Source: Trichosphaerium sp. ATCC 40318 (Eukaryota; Discosea; Flabellinia; Trichosidae). From it: 64,000 nucleotides of DNA. Below the pieces are notes generated by a model. The model was not told the DNA's origin. It worked only from the letters and a program-made list of their open reading frames with translations, and made no database searches. The translations under genes and the position numbers were made by a program. Location: NCBI GenBank assembly GCA_038496445.1, contig JALMLS010000612.1, positions 558,001 to 622,000 of the forward strand. The letters are read 5' to 3'. Below, piece by piece: positions 16,782-27,933 of the stretch (its first letter is position 1; each line of letters starts with the position of its first letter).

Positions 16782-17664
16782 ATGGCTGAAGCTAACGGAG
16801 CATCAAAATGGGAATATAACGTCCTGCCTGGCAACCCACCATTACAATTGCTTCTACTCAAAAAAACGCTTAAATATGCCGACAGATTGACAGATGTTGG
16901 TATTGAGCGCGTAAGACAATGTCTCATAAGCTTGACTAACGTGTTTACAGTTTTTTCATGATACATTAGACACATTTGCCAATAAAGAGTTTGATTTATC
17001 GCGATACGAACAATTTCCACCAGCTCAGATCAATAGGATACTTGAAGCGTACAAATTATTTTTTTCCCGTGCAATAGGCCTAAATCTGCCTTTGGAGAGC
17101 GTGCGTAGTGTCACAGAACGAAACTATGACTTTTAGACGTTAACAATTGTTTTTTAGATAGTTGAGGATCTCACAGCCGCAGGCGTTTCTCAAGATACCA
17201 TTAAACTCATAGCAACAGTAATTTCAGCAAGAAAACCAGAAGTACTTTTCTTTGTCACTCAACTTCTAAACGCGACACTCACTCAATACCTAGATACTCA
17301 AAGCTCTCAGTGAGGACTGTAGCTCAATTTCAAACGCACATCTACAAGATTTTGACTGGAAACTTCATGTACGCTCTTAAACCAACATTAAACGAATTAA
17401 TAGTAGTAGTTATGTATGGCTACTGATAAATTAAGCACAATGAGAGAGCCTTTGCTCATTATTAAGCTCGTTGTAAAAGATGTAAATGGAAAAGACAACC
17501 CAATACTATTGGAACTCTCTACTTCAGAGCTTGATGATCTCGTATCAAAATTTGATGTCATTAATGAAGTACGCTTGTATTTTATTTTTTTTGAACGCTC
17601 GCACGTGATTATTTCGTAAAACTAACCGTCATTTCAGGAACTAAGGAAAATCCAAGTGAACTGA
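16782..17664 (+). CDS. COMM-domain (COMMD) protein
   Basis: Subunit of the Commander-type complex that recycles endosomal membrane proteins with retromer-like machinery. Six exons. Removing introns of 40, 57, 40, 41 and 69 bases gives exactly 212 codons from ATG 16782 to TGA 17664 (211 residues). The N-terminal helical half runs MAEANGASKWEYNVLPG ... FFSRAIGLNLPLES. The C-terminal COMM domain is clear: ALSEDCSSISNAHLQDFDWK, with the typical DFDWKL, then PLLIIKLVVKDVNG and a terminal helix SELDDLVSKFDVINEELRKI. Length fits COMMD family members (about 170-225). Which of the ten paralogues it matches cannot be decided by eye. Confidence 0.88.
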
Positions 17665-18415
17665 GACTGTCAAAAAAATTTTCTCGAACTTTTTTCTTTT
17701 TTTTACGTATCTCCCTTCTAGTCGACTTGTATCTTAGCAAAACAAATAAAACACACCTTAGACGCCTGGGTATATTAATATCGACGTGTATACGCTTGCT
17801 ACGGCTAAAATGGAGAAAAAAAATATGATTGATGTTTGAAATTTTAAAACGGTTAGCTTGTTGATCTAGTACGCTATTGGATACAAGGAAAATACTCTTT
17901 ATCTAAACCAAGACATTTTATGTATTTCTTTGGTTTTACGAGCTATTTGAAGATAGATTTTTGCTGCTACAATCGAAATTCTTTAGAATTCAGATTTAAG
18001 GTACTGAGTGATTGGGGCTATGCATACTCGAGACTGATAGTTATGGTAAGCGGCAATTCAACCTACTAATTTTTAAACACCTCCAGAGCATCTGTGGAGA
18101 GTTAGCGACGCGCATTAGACGAACAGCGACTACGACACTTTTAAAGTTTTTGGCTGTCAATCACAAAAAAAACTGTTGAAGTTTTCACTTAACGCTGTCG
18201 GGTTACCCGACCTTTACAGTAAATGATTTCACAACATAGAAGTACGTACATATGTACAGTTTAGAAAACATGCCTACGTGGCAACAGATTGAAAGACACA
18301 GGGTTGGAAAAGGTACCTTTTAAGTTTGCCAAAAATCAATCAAATTGATCCATTTTTTAAAAACTCATTAACCATCAACAACAACTCTCTCATAATAACC
18401 TCAAGTTACCCTTAA
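17665..18415. other. Intergenic spacer of about 750 bases
   Basis: Between COMMD and the first coiled-coil gene. No open frame of interest. The last 60 bases before 18416 are rich in AAC/CAA, a leader composition shared with the second coiled-coil gene (before 20208). Confidence 0.45.
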
Positions 18416-19207
18416 ATGTCAATCAACGTACAAAAACGTAGCCGTAAACGCAGTCGCCCTCAGGGAAAAGTAGTAGGAGAGATTGATCTAACTATCGACG
18501 ACCGAGAGGTTGAGATAACACGAATGGCAAAATACATTTACGAGTTAGTTACGTATACGTATCGCCTAGAGGATATCCTTAAACAAGTCAATCACCGATA
18601 TACGAAAGCTGTGGGCATTCAAATCAAGCAAGAAAGGCTCATGATAGAGTCAACAAAAAGCGCTGCGAAAAGTAAACAACTCCAAACCAAGCTCACAAAG
18701 GAGTTAAAAGGAGCCAATGATACTCATATCAACGCATTATCAATACATAAAGCCGCAAGCGAAAGGTTACGCAATCTTGGAGCAAAGTTTAACGAACTAA
18801 AGAATCAAGAAGAAAAGGATATCCAGGACCTCAAGCAAAAGCTACAAGATTCAGAGACAGAGCTTGAAAAGTGCGCTAAGGAGATCAACGCAATCATCGA
18901 CAACCACAAAGAATACCAAGACAGACGAGTCCAGATGATAGGCGAAATGGAGGCTAAACTTGGTCGAGAGTTTACAAAGTACAATAAAGAAAGTACCGAA
19001 GCAATTGCGAAAAAAGAAGAGTTGAAACAGCAAACAAACACGTTGCATACACGAATTGGTCAGCTTTATATGCAGAATAAAGACTATTCTGATTCTGTTA
19101 CAGCTTACATACACCGACTTGCGGATATTGTAAAAGTTCGTAAAGATCAATCTAGAGAACAAATTTGTAATGATATTTTCAATGTAGTGTTGAGTAATCA
19201 ATCGTAA
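18416..19207 (+). CDS. Intronless coiled-coil protein with basic N-terminus (first of pair)
   Basis: Uninterrupted frame of 263 residues from ATG 18416 to TAA 19205-19207. It begins MSINVQKRSRKRSRPQGK, a strong basic nuclear-localisation-like stretch, followed by an acidic patch (GEIDLTIDDREVE) and then about 200 residues of predicted coiled coil (for example NELKNQEEKDIQDLKQKLQD and KEELKQQTNTLHTRIGQL). No cysteine clusters or known domain. The lack of introns contrasts with the intron-rich housekeeping genes around it. A gene of the same design follows at 20208. I do not recognise the family. It is probably nuclear and oligomeric, by inference. Confidence 0.75.
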   Translation: MSINVQKRSRKRSRPQGKVVGEIDLTIDDREVEITRMAKYIYELVTYTYRLEDILKQVNHRYTKAVGIQIKQERLMIESTKSAAKSKQLQTKLTKELKGANDTHINALSIHKAASERLRNLGAKFNELKNQEEKDIQDLKQKLQDSETELEKCAKEINAIIDNHKEYQDRRVQMIGEMEAKLGREFTKYNKESTEAIAKKEELKQQTNTLHTRIGQLYMQNKDYSDSVTAYIHRLADIVKVRKDQSREQICNDIFNVVLSNQS

Positions 19208-20207
19208 CCAAAAATGTCTTGTAATAAAAGTTAACGTTTTCTATCTAATGACTTGGTTTTTGTGTGTTTTGTTTTGTAGCTATTTTCTCAGTTGAAGTGA
19301 TTGAAAAATTAAAAAGCAAGCGGGAAGTAAAACAAGAAAGAGTAATCGGCACTGTGTATACCTTGAACAAACACGAAAGTCTTACACAACGTTTTCTTGG
19401 CTTAGTCTTTTTGTTTTTGCATAAAAGTAAAACGCGAAACTTCAATCAACATGGCAACAACTTGTACAGATGAGAAAAATAATGCTGCTCCTGGTACGCA
19501 CACTCCTAGCGGTTTGCCTACACTTTAAAACAGTGAAGTTGCATTAGCACTTAATGCCTCCTAAAAGTAAACCAATGATTGTACTACAAAAGTATTTTAG
19601 TATTTGCTATTTTTACCTCACAAAACATAAACTACACTACACAGAAACATCTACGCCCACTTTTTGGGATAGCATACCTCACATCATATATACCATTTGA
19701 GTGCCAGGAAGGTATAAATACACCGCGTGGAGCAGCATAAAACCGGCTGTAGCAATTATTTAAGCTGTTTTTTTTTCGTGAATGCTTTAACATATAACTT
19801 TGATTTTTCAGTACGTCCCGTGGAGTGTGAATTGTTCAGGCGTAAATTAGTGTACATAATTATGTAAGGTTTTATATCTCGTCGAGGTTGTGAGCTTGAA
19901 GTGTTTGAGCATACTAACGATGTAACAAATCAATCACCTGATTTCCTCAGCTGAAGGTAATTGGTTATTAAGTACTTAGTGTACATAACCACATGACCAA
20001 CTATTGTAGTAGATAAAGAAGTAAAATCGGCTGGAGGTTTATTGTTTAAGTTGCACAGCGTCACTTAACATTTTTTTCAATCAAACTCGAAATCATATTT
20101 TTAAACTTCAACAGCTGTCAACACACCTCCTCAACGCACTTCAAACGGTTGAACCCAAACTTCAAATCACACCTTACGACCTAACTCCAACAACGAAACG
20201 AACAACA
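19208..20207. other. Intergenic spacer of 1 kb
   Basis: Lies between the two coiled-coil genes. It contains a 25-codon frame at 19451 (MATTCTDEKNNAAPG...) too short to call, and long T-rich runs. The CAA/AAC-rich leader just upstream of 20208 resembles that upstream of 18416. Nothing else supported. Confidence 0.45.
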
Positions 20208-21047
20208 ATGAGCGACTCACGTCCTACTAAAAAACGCAAAACGACAGCAACACAGAGAATTGTAACATTAGAACAACTGCTAGAACTTGCAGAAGGATTA
20301 GCTAATATCAATCAAAACACGGATAGAAACGAACAATCTAAACGTCTTTTAGAAGCTGAGATCACCGCAATCAAAAACTCGGCTTTACCAACGGAGGCAA
20401 TTCGATCACTTCTTTCAAGATTAGCGAATGACGTCAACAACAACAATTATCAGATCAAAACTGCTATTGCAAAAGAAATGGTCAAGCTTTGTAAAACGAG
20501 ATATAAGACCAAACAACAATACCATGAAACCCATGAAAACGTCAAAGCTATGATGACAGCGCTTCTAGAAAAGCAAAGACTAGAAGAAGCTATCAAAGCA
20601 TCAGCGGAACAAGAGGTCCATCAAGAATACCAAGCAATGGCAAAGAAGATTGACCCAGTAAAGAGTTATCTTGAAGTAAGTATCAATCTTAAAAACGAGC
20701 AAGTGAAAAAAGCAAAAGAAACAATTAAATTGTATCGTTCTGCAGAAAAGATGAAACTTGGCTATGAAGAGTACTTGACAGAATTCCATGAGAGATACAG
20801 TCGAGAGCTAAAGAATCATGATGTAGCATTAGGAAAGGCCAACGCCGAATTGAAACAAGCACAACTTGAGAACGCTGCAGTGGTAAACTTGAACACCCAG
20901 ATGAAGAACGCTCAGGAAGCTGAGGCCAGAGGCTTTCAAGACTTCTTACAAACTTTGGCGAGTGAGCTTAATGTTGACCCTCAGCAAAAATTAGCATCAT
21001 TGTTAGCTTCCGTGGAGACAACATTAGGCAATCTAAACCTTAAATAA
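20208..21047 (+). CDS. Intronless coiled-coil protein with basic N-terminus (second of pair)
   Basis: Uninterrupted frame of 279 residues (ATG 20208, TAA 21045-21047). It opens with MSDSRPTKKRKTTATQR, where KKRK is a classical monopartite nuclear-localisation motif, then a helical region (LEQLLELAEGLANINQ) and a long charged, Ala/Glu/Lys-rich coiled coil ending in FLQTLASELNVDPQQKLASL. Length, basic start and all-helical body match the neighbour at 18416, but the residues align poorly by eye, so common origin is a guess. No known domain seen. Possible structural nuclear protein; function unknown. Confidence 0.75.
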   Translation: MSDSRPTKKRKTTATQRIVTLEQLLELAEGLANINQNTDRNEQSKRLLEAEITAIKNSALPTEAIRSLLSRLANDVNNNNYQIKTAIAKEMVKLCKTRYKTKQQYHETHENVKAMMTALLEKQRLEEAIKASAEQEVHQEYQAMAKKIDPVKSYLEVSINLKNEQVKKAKETIKLYRSAEKMKLGYEEYLTEFHERYSRELKNHDVALGKANAELKQAQLENAAVVNLNTQMKNAQEAEARGFQDFLQTLASELNVDPQQKLASLLASVETTLGNLNLK

Positions 21048-21245
21048 GTTTAAATAAAGTTCATGCTTCGTTATCTATCTTCCTATTTTTTTCTTTCTTT
21101 TACTGGAACGCCTTGTTGTTTTAGTTATCCATACCTAGTTTTTCTACAAGTCCATGAGCGTTCTTTTTAACTGATTAGTGGTATGAGGTTGGCGTTATCT
21201 TTCAAACGAGGCGAGCTCTATTGGAAGTTTTGATCTTCTTTGAAT

Positions 21246-22271
21246 TTATTTTACAACTATCTGTTTTTTTGGAACCAAAGGCGGAGGTTTCCTACCATAA
21301 CAATGCTTCCATGAGCTTCTATATGTATTCTGATGTATTACACTAATAGAAGATGTACGACATACAATAGAGCAATAATCAAATTTTGTCAAGGCATCAC
21401 TCCACATAGGTCCTTTTCTATTTTTACTAGAATAAAAAAATATAAGTCTTCCAAGCAACACAACTAATCTCGCTTTGTAGTTGTCATATTATATTTTAAT
21501 TAAAGAAACAGTATCACGATATTAGTACCGCCGTAATTAGGTGATGCTCAATAACAACAGTACTCGTACAACTTCAAAAAAAAAAGATCAAAAAAAATTT
21601 CGTACTTTAATTTTATGAAATGCCTTCTAAGTTCAGGCATCTTAACTTGTGGTCCAAGACAACATGATACACATAACTCGTATACTTTGCAACACATATA
21701 TCGAGTATTACACGACTTACACCTGACAAAGAGAGAAAGATTAACAAAAGGCTGAGACATTGAAGTGGAGAATAGAGAATTTTTGTTTTCGAGAAATTGT
21801 GACGTTGCATAGTTTGTTGAAGACGTACAAATATCTTGAGTCTTTTGCTGTGTGCTTACAACATCCTGTAGGGAACAACATGGTATTCCAAGAGCATGTA
21901 TAGCCTTTTTTATTATTAGATATCGCTTGGTGTGTTTTATACGTGCCTCTATCGTCTGTAGACATGTATTTCCCTTGAGACGTGTGTTTGCAACGTTTTA
22001 CCGTTTTAGTAGGTTTTAGGGTTGGCACTTCGTTGGCAGTCTCGGAGATAGGTATAGGATCTTGTATATCTGTTCTGAAGGGTTTTTAATTAGATAATTC
22101 AATAAATTGACAATCTTTGTACGTTGTAGCGTCTACTTGAGTGGATAGCGCGTTTCTGGTGACAATCAAGCCGACTAATGCCAAAAAAAATATAAACGCG
22201 AATGCATATCGCAATACGTATCTAGGCCACCTGGGTTTTCGCCATAGTCGACCGCGCATCACACGGTTCAA
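21246..22271 (-). CDS. SPRING1: SPRING1-like (C12orf49, DUF2054) Golgi membrane protein
   Basis: In animals SPRING1 licenses site-1 protease and so SREBP activation in the Golgi. The start is at 22269-22271. A basic stretch (RLWRKPRWPRYVLRYA) is followed by one membrane segment (FAFIFFLALVGLIVT), giving a type II anchor as in the human protein. The lumenal part keeps the family's cysteine pattern: KRCKHTSQGKYMSTDDRG, YTCSWNTMLFPTGCC, then LCKSCNTRYMCCKVYELCVS and CCLGPQ, and finally DYCSIVCRTSSISVIHQNTY with WKHCYGRKPPP. The human protein has the same blocks in the same order (GNGCCSAYEYCVSCCL-like and CRTSSQSVQHENTYR-like). About five exons; stop 21246-21248. Splice sites in the middle are partly uncertain, the identity is strong. 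Confidence 0.88.
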
Positions 22272-22640
22272 CCATGGAAGAATAAAGCCTTAAAACCATT
22301 TAAGTGACACTTCGCTTTAGAATTGATTCATTGAGACGTAGATGCTTTTTATTCTTTCATAACAAGTAATCTGAAAGACTACTGTCGTATGCCCAAACTT
22401 GAAGGCTGTTCTTTGGTACTTCTTGCTGTTCTACGGTGTAAAGGCATTTTTATAAATGCTTCAACCTTAGTGAGCACCATTGCGCAACAGAGCTGTTGCT
22501 TATAGTCGATAGCCTTCCTTGTCTCGGTGATCTAGTCAATGTGCCCTTGGCGCGAAATCTCGGCATATGAGTCATTCCAGCAGAAGATAAGTCGAATGCA
22601 ATGTCAAAAACAGGTATTCCATTTTTAATTTGACTTGCAA
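22272..22640. other. Spacer with a possible alternative 3' exon of the RhoGEF
   Basis: Lies between SPRING1-like and the RhoGEF. On the minus strand one frame is open from about 22643 down to a TAA at 22450-22452 and has protein-like content (NGIPVFDIAFDLSSAGMTHM). It could be a C-terminal exon of the RhoGEF if splicing skips the stop at 22641. No splice join was clean enough to choose it. Confidence 0.35.
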
Positions 22641-25203
22641 TTACTTGGTGTGCCTGGCATCAATACTACTGGATAAGTCCCCCATAGAACTAGTAAAAAG
22701 TAAGTTTTAGGTATAATATGGCTATTACTTACCGAGAACGGCGGTTCTTGACGTTAAGAGCCATTCGACATTGTTTTCCAGACATGACATGTGTCATTCT
22801 CATTGATGGCAAATGAGCGAGGTAACGCTCACCATCTATATTTAATAGTACAGTAGTCTGATATACAGACGATCTCACACGACTAAGTACATCACAAAGC
22901 TCGTCAGAGAAGTTATGCCAAGTACGTTGGTCTCTAAAAGCAAAAAGTTCAGGATTGTAATTACAGCTTACAAAGACTGTGTTTACCTCCATTGCCATCC
23001 ACTTCTGTCTGATATTCTACCGACCTCGCTAGAAGACATAGCCAGAGGATTACCGCTTTTTTGTATTTCTCGGGGAGAAATTCGATTTTCATCCCATTTG
23101 TCCATAAGCTTGTTTAATGTAGTTACCCACTTTTCGCACTCCTTTTGGTTTGGTGCACGTAATCGAAGCACTAAGCTCTCTGTTGATATCGAAAAATCCG
23201 TCTCTTTTCCAACACCTGAAGGTGGTTTTGAAACATGAAAGTCTGTGCCACTAACTCACGTGATTAGTGTTAAAAAAAACCAAAAAAAAATTGTTTTTAC
23301 GTTAATAGGAGACTATGATCGAACAAGAATGGATAAACTTCATAAAAACCATACCTGAACATGTATGAAGCTTCTACAAAAAACTTGCTGGCTTTCTTTG
23401 TTGTCCTGAATAACTGAACGTTTAGTCTATCGTTAAACAGAAACCAATAACATATTTTTTTCTTCTTGAGGTCTGTGAGTACACCTTGATGTTCAAGCAA
23501 CCTTGCACTATCAACTAACGCCTACAGAAAAAAAACCAGTGAGTGTTTTTTAACAATCAGATGTAAGTAATACCAGTTGTATAGGCATCATTTGATGAGC
23601 TATTAGAAGAACTTGTAACCTTTTATCAGCGTCGTCTTTTGACTTATTGATTGCAGCAGCAATCTTTTTAATCTCTTCAATTGCCTTTGTAAGAGAAAGG
23701 TAATCACTGTGAGTTTTTGGTGTACAATTTAACAGATCCTAATTTGGAAATAAGGTCCGAGAACAAAAAGTTAATAATCGCACTTGAACCAATAGTTTGT
23801 AGCGAGGTATTCGAGTAACAGGCTCAATAAGTAAGTCTTCAAGCATTAAATTACCAAAATTTTTCGCTTTGTCCTCTAATTGTAACGTGAGATGATCGTC
23901 TTTTAGTTGTTTTTCGAAAAAAAAAGCCTCCTCAAAATACCTAGGAATGAACGCATTTGTGGATTTTTTCGTAGAACCATAAGCGTATGTATCGCTTTAC
24001 TGTAATTATTTACATATCTCTTCCAAGTTTGTAGGCACGCATGCCAAGTTTTACTACAAGTACACATTAGCCATAATCTATTAAAACTATTCGCACCCAA
24101 AAACGTGTCCAACTGTTGCAAGAGGTGGAATAGATTTTATACTACCAATGCATTGCTTTAGGGGTCTTGTAAAGGTTATTAGATAACTAACGTTAAAGTA
24201 ATACAAAGAGGTCGATGTGTCATACTTGTAGAAATGTTCATCATTTGTATGTACAATTATAGGTAACATATCTCTACCGAATATAACATCAATGTCATCA
24301 AGCGTCACAAATCCTTCATTTATACGCTCTTTTAACGGCTCCAAATACTGCTCAATAACCTAGATAAACTTAGTTTGAGTTAAACATAAGCAACTGAGAC
24401 GTACAACACGTAATCGAGTCAAAAATGATGCTTCTGTAACTGCAAGCTCTCGTAGCACATTTCGCCGGCGTTTAAGCTTCTTGCAGACTTCTAGCCCGTT
24501 ATGTCTACGCACTAGAGATTGAACTGATACTATTGTTTTAAGCCACACATCATAACCAACATTACTGCCACTCTCTTTAAGAACCTTTTCTAAATGCTCT
24601 GCAACTTTTTTTGATTGCATTTCTTGTAGCACTTGATTGCAATGACATCTTCTGAATAATGCCTGTATAAATGCAATAGATACCCTGCTCTGCTTTATCT
24701 GTTCTTGAGCGTTTTGACGTCTTATGAAAGATTGCAGTAATACTACCCTTGCCAAGTATTTTGTAGTCAGTCTGAGGTAGTAGATCCATTTTGCGGGTTT
24801 GTAGAGTGCTACGACGTAACGGCGAGAAGATGTATACAAATGTAACGTCGAAAATGCGCTGTTGTGGTAGGATAGATTTGTGAACTGCTGGACCTGTTTT
24901 ATAGCCTTCAGCGAGACACTTCGGTCATGTCTTTGTTTAGCCTGTCCATGATAAAATATTAGCTCTGTAGGCGTGAGCACTAGCCATCTGACGCGTATTA
25001 GTACATTTTGCAAGCTTATAGTGCCTACCTTGGCGTAAAAATCTTTAAAAAACCTGACTGAAGCTCTACGTGGTCTTGGAGAAGTACAGCGCCATCTGGA
25101 ACCACAGGGAGCTTAAACAAAATTAGTCTTGCCTACAACTACTAATACATACCGGTTTAGCACGCCAACTTGCTATAGCGTTTAATATTTTATGGTTACT
25201 CAT
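22641..25203 (-). CDS. RhoGEF (DH domain) with N- and C-terminal PH domains and IQ-like motifs
   Basis: Exchange factor activating Rho/Rac GTPases. The start is at 25201-25203 (MSNHKILNAIASWRAKP). After an intron comes a PH domain: SGFLKIFTPRWLVLTPTELI, then FSTLHLYTSSRRYVVAL and the closing KWIYYLRLTTKYLARV. Then IQ-like segments (LLQSFIRRQNAQ, FIQALFRRCHCN, VQSLVRRHNGLEVC) suggest calmodulin binding. The DH domain begins RRRNVLRELAVTEASFLTRL and continues with EPLKERINEGFVTLDDIDVI and LLIEPVTRIPRYKLLVQ, the family's most conserved helix. A second PH domain follows (KKICYWFLFNDRLNVQLF ... QKECEKWVTTLNKLMDKW). It ends RSMGDLSSSIDARHTK at 22641-22643. About twelve exons. Specific GTPase unknown. 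Confidence 0.85.
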
Positions 25204-26183
25204 TAATGCAGCTTTTTCTACGTTTGATGCAGTTTTTCCAAATCTGGCTTACGAGTACTTGTACTACTGCACAATTTTATGGCTCCTCCAGCGAACTAAC
25301 GCGATCGTCGATGGGTTTGAACTCCGATCAAAGTTACTTCTGTGAATGGAAAGTGCGCTTAAAGTAGGCATCCAAGCCAAATGTCATTGCTGACGTTTGT
25401 ATTTGCAGCAAAACAATCTTTTGTATGTATGGTTTCCTCTTAAATTACTTTGTGTTGTGGTGCAAGTAGCTGACCTAAATTTCAGAGAACAAGTCGAAGT
25501 TTGAGCTTAAATAAAGAAGGGTTAGCCACAACCTATGTATATTCGGCTGGACAACCATTTTTGTAAGAAATGATCAAAGTGGCAAAATAAAGCGATAATT
25601 TGTCACGTGAAATTACGCCAACATTTTGTTTGAGCGGATGTCTAAGTGTCGTGCCAATACACTATGCTGTACCTACGCCCAGGATTTGGTTAGGTTCTAC
25701 TTACATCAAGAGTGAAAAAAAAACTCCTTCTGTGCAGGTCATTCTACAATTATACGTACTGGCAATACTGATCTACACATGGATCCGCGCACACGTCAGT
25801 GCAGTAATTGTAGTGCCAGCGTACTCAAAACACAAAAAAACATTGTTTCGTATTTAATTTCCGATTCAAACAAGATCTCTAACAGAGATTGCGCTTTCAA
25901 ACTACTTTCAAATAGCGTTGAGAATTTGGGAACAAAGGATTCCGACACCGAAACTTAAAAAACGTCAGTCATAGCCAAGTCCTGTGTTGAAATTTACCAC
26001 AAAGCGCCATTATTTTCAATAAACCTCGTCGCGCCAAGCCTTCTACCGGTTTCGCACTATAAGTACGTATTTCTATGCAGTCGTATAGTCCTGAAAATAC
26101 CTATGCTATCATTTTAAATATTCCCGCTGATAGAAATTCAGGTTACATTCCCCAAAACAGATTGTTAAAGCCAACAAGTAACA
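25204..26183. other. Intergenic spacer of about 1 kb
   Basis: Divergent upstream region shared by the RhoGEF (minus) and SET-domain gene (plus). It includes one 59-codon frame listed separately at 25779. A TCACGTGA-type palindrome lies near 25602. Otherwise no coding signal. Confidence 0.4.
25779..25958 (+). CDS. Possible small CxxC protein
   Basis: A 59-residue frame with ATG at 25779-25781 and TAA at 25956-25958, starting MDPRTRQCSNCSASVLKTQK. One C-x2-C pair near the start recalls half a zinc ribbon; a single later Cys is present. There is no partner pair, so it may be a gene fragment or a chance frame. It sits about 225 bases upstream of the SET-domain gene, whose own N-terminus begins with a similar C-x2-C (TKCAICGKL). 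Could also be a leader exon or upstream frame of that gene. Confidence 0.25.
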   Translation: MDPRTRQCSNCSASVLKTQKNIVSYLISDSNKISNRDCAFKLLSNSVENLGTKDSDTET

Positions 26184-27933
26184 ATGAATTCGAAACAAAT
26201 GACAAAATGTGCTATCTGCGGCAAACTTGATACCAACACGGTAAAATTTGATAGTGCCAAATGTGGTAATCTGTTGCATCTCTTGAAACGGGAGGTACAC
26301 GCAAGCGACGGTGATGAATGCGCTTGTAAATCTTGCTGCGATGCAGTTGAAAAATCAGCGTCAGATAACAGACCCTGTGTTCTTCCATCAGAAATAGAAG
26401 GTATAACCCTTCAAACCTTACGAAAATATTACGTTTTAAGCCAAAAGACGTGGCGAAGACGCAAAACTACTTGAAAGTTTTTTCTTCCCGAAGGTCACAG
26501 TTTTTGATTTTTTGCTGGCCAAATAACTTTCGAGCTTTCTCCCTTTAAAACCGCTCTACAAGTTTTTATTAACACGTACAACCTAGGAATGGGTTTATAT
26601 GCGCTAAAGAACTATGTGACTAACGAGTTCATTACATACTATGGTGGTGAGAGACTTACCTTTGCAGAGCAAAGTAGGCTTCCAAGCACACGTCATTTAT
26701 TGCGTATTACGAATGATAAATTCATTGATGGAGGATTCAACTACGAAGGAGAAGGTCACGGAGCATTTGCTAATACCGCAACTGGCACTGGAAAGTACAA
26801 CAATGCTAGATTCTTTCTAGACTCAAAAAATTGGAAATGTCGTTTACGTGCCACTAGAGCAATATACGCAGGTATTAAATAGCTACCCAAAAGGGACCAC
26901 TATCGAGGTGTTTTAACAGGGTGACTTATTAATTGAATTTAGGGCAAGAAATTCTCGTGTCGGGTTACGGACCACGACAACTTGGTTCAGAGCGTGCCTC
27001 GTGTAAAACAAAGAATAATAAAACAGAAGAATGGCAAGAAATCTTAGAAGAACGTGCTGCTCTTAAAGCAGGACCTGCATTAAACATAAGGCGTAGTTCT
27101 CGGGTAAAGAAAAGCGAGCAAACTCAAAATAAGAGAAAACGCGATGATGGACCACAAGCGCCTGAACCTGTACGTTAACTTTATCAAGTGTTTGACAGCT
27201 CTTGACTTTGTTGTAGATCGACTTTGAGACATTGCAAGGAAGTAAACGATTTGAAGAAAGTGATTCAAAGTTCTCTGTTGGTGATACAGTTATGTTAAAC
27301 GACAGTGATAATGAAGTACGTTAACAATTATTGGTGATCGAGTTTTTTTTCTAATGGTTTTGTTCTTTTTAAAGCTTGCTATTGTTCGTGATATTGATAA
27401 TGGTGACCAATATGTTGTACAACTTGAGGAAGGAGATATTTTATCTTGCGTTAAAGAATCTCGGTTACAATTGGTTACAAAGAAAAAATGGAAATTGCGA
27501 GTACGTACAATAGTAGCATTAACAGTAGTGGTCTTTGTTCAACCCAAAAAAAAAAACAACACAGAGTTGACTAGATTAATTTTTACAACAAGATTTTTTT
27601 GTTTGGCTTGATGAGTCTCCATTCTCAGCTTCTCATGTCTTTATGTTTTTCTCGTAGTGCTTTTAATAACCCTTCTTTGTTTAGGTACCTAAAAGTGAGT
27701 TACCTAAGGTTGGTGATACATATTCTATTTATTGGGATTTAAAGAGAGAAAGCTTTGAAGCAGTTGTTAAAAAGTATAATGGAGATGGAACATACTTTGT
27801 TAGATATACAGATAAGCTTCTTGGAGATATTTCAAATGAACCATTTGTACCTTTTAATTGGGAAAAGATAAAGTCTTCACCAAAGAAGGCACGTTTTTTC
27901 AAAGGATCACAAGCAAAGAAGAGCGGAAAGTAG
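26184..27933 (+). CDS. SET-domain methyltransferase-like protein with two Tudor-like domains
   Basis: Probable chromatin protein: the SET domain transfers methyl groups to lysine and the Tudor-like domains may read methylated residues. ATG at 26184. Exon 1 encodes a Cys-rich start (TKCAICGKLDTNTVK, then CACKSCCDAV). The SET part reads GLYALKNYVTNEFITYYGG, then GHGAFANTATGTGKYNNARFF (NH-type motif shown in parts: FANTA...NARFF), then RATRAIYAG joined to GQEILVSGYGP. A basic linker (RRSSRVKKSEQTQNKRKRDD) follows. Two Tudor-like blocks: FSVGDTVMLNDSDNELAIVR and VGDTYSIYWDLKRESFEAVV with YFVRYTDKLLG. The stop is at 27931-27933. The classical NHxCxPN motif is replaced by FANTATG...NARF, so activity is uncertain. 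The donor of exon 1 must lie before a TGA at 26472. Confidence 0.72.

Noticed and set aside
18805-19201. Minus-strand frames opposite the first coiled-coil gene
   Set aside because: They are shadows of the coiled-coil coding sequence, with Ser/Leu/Phe-rich content typical of antisense to Lys/Glu codons.
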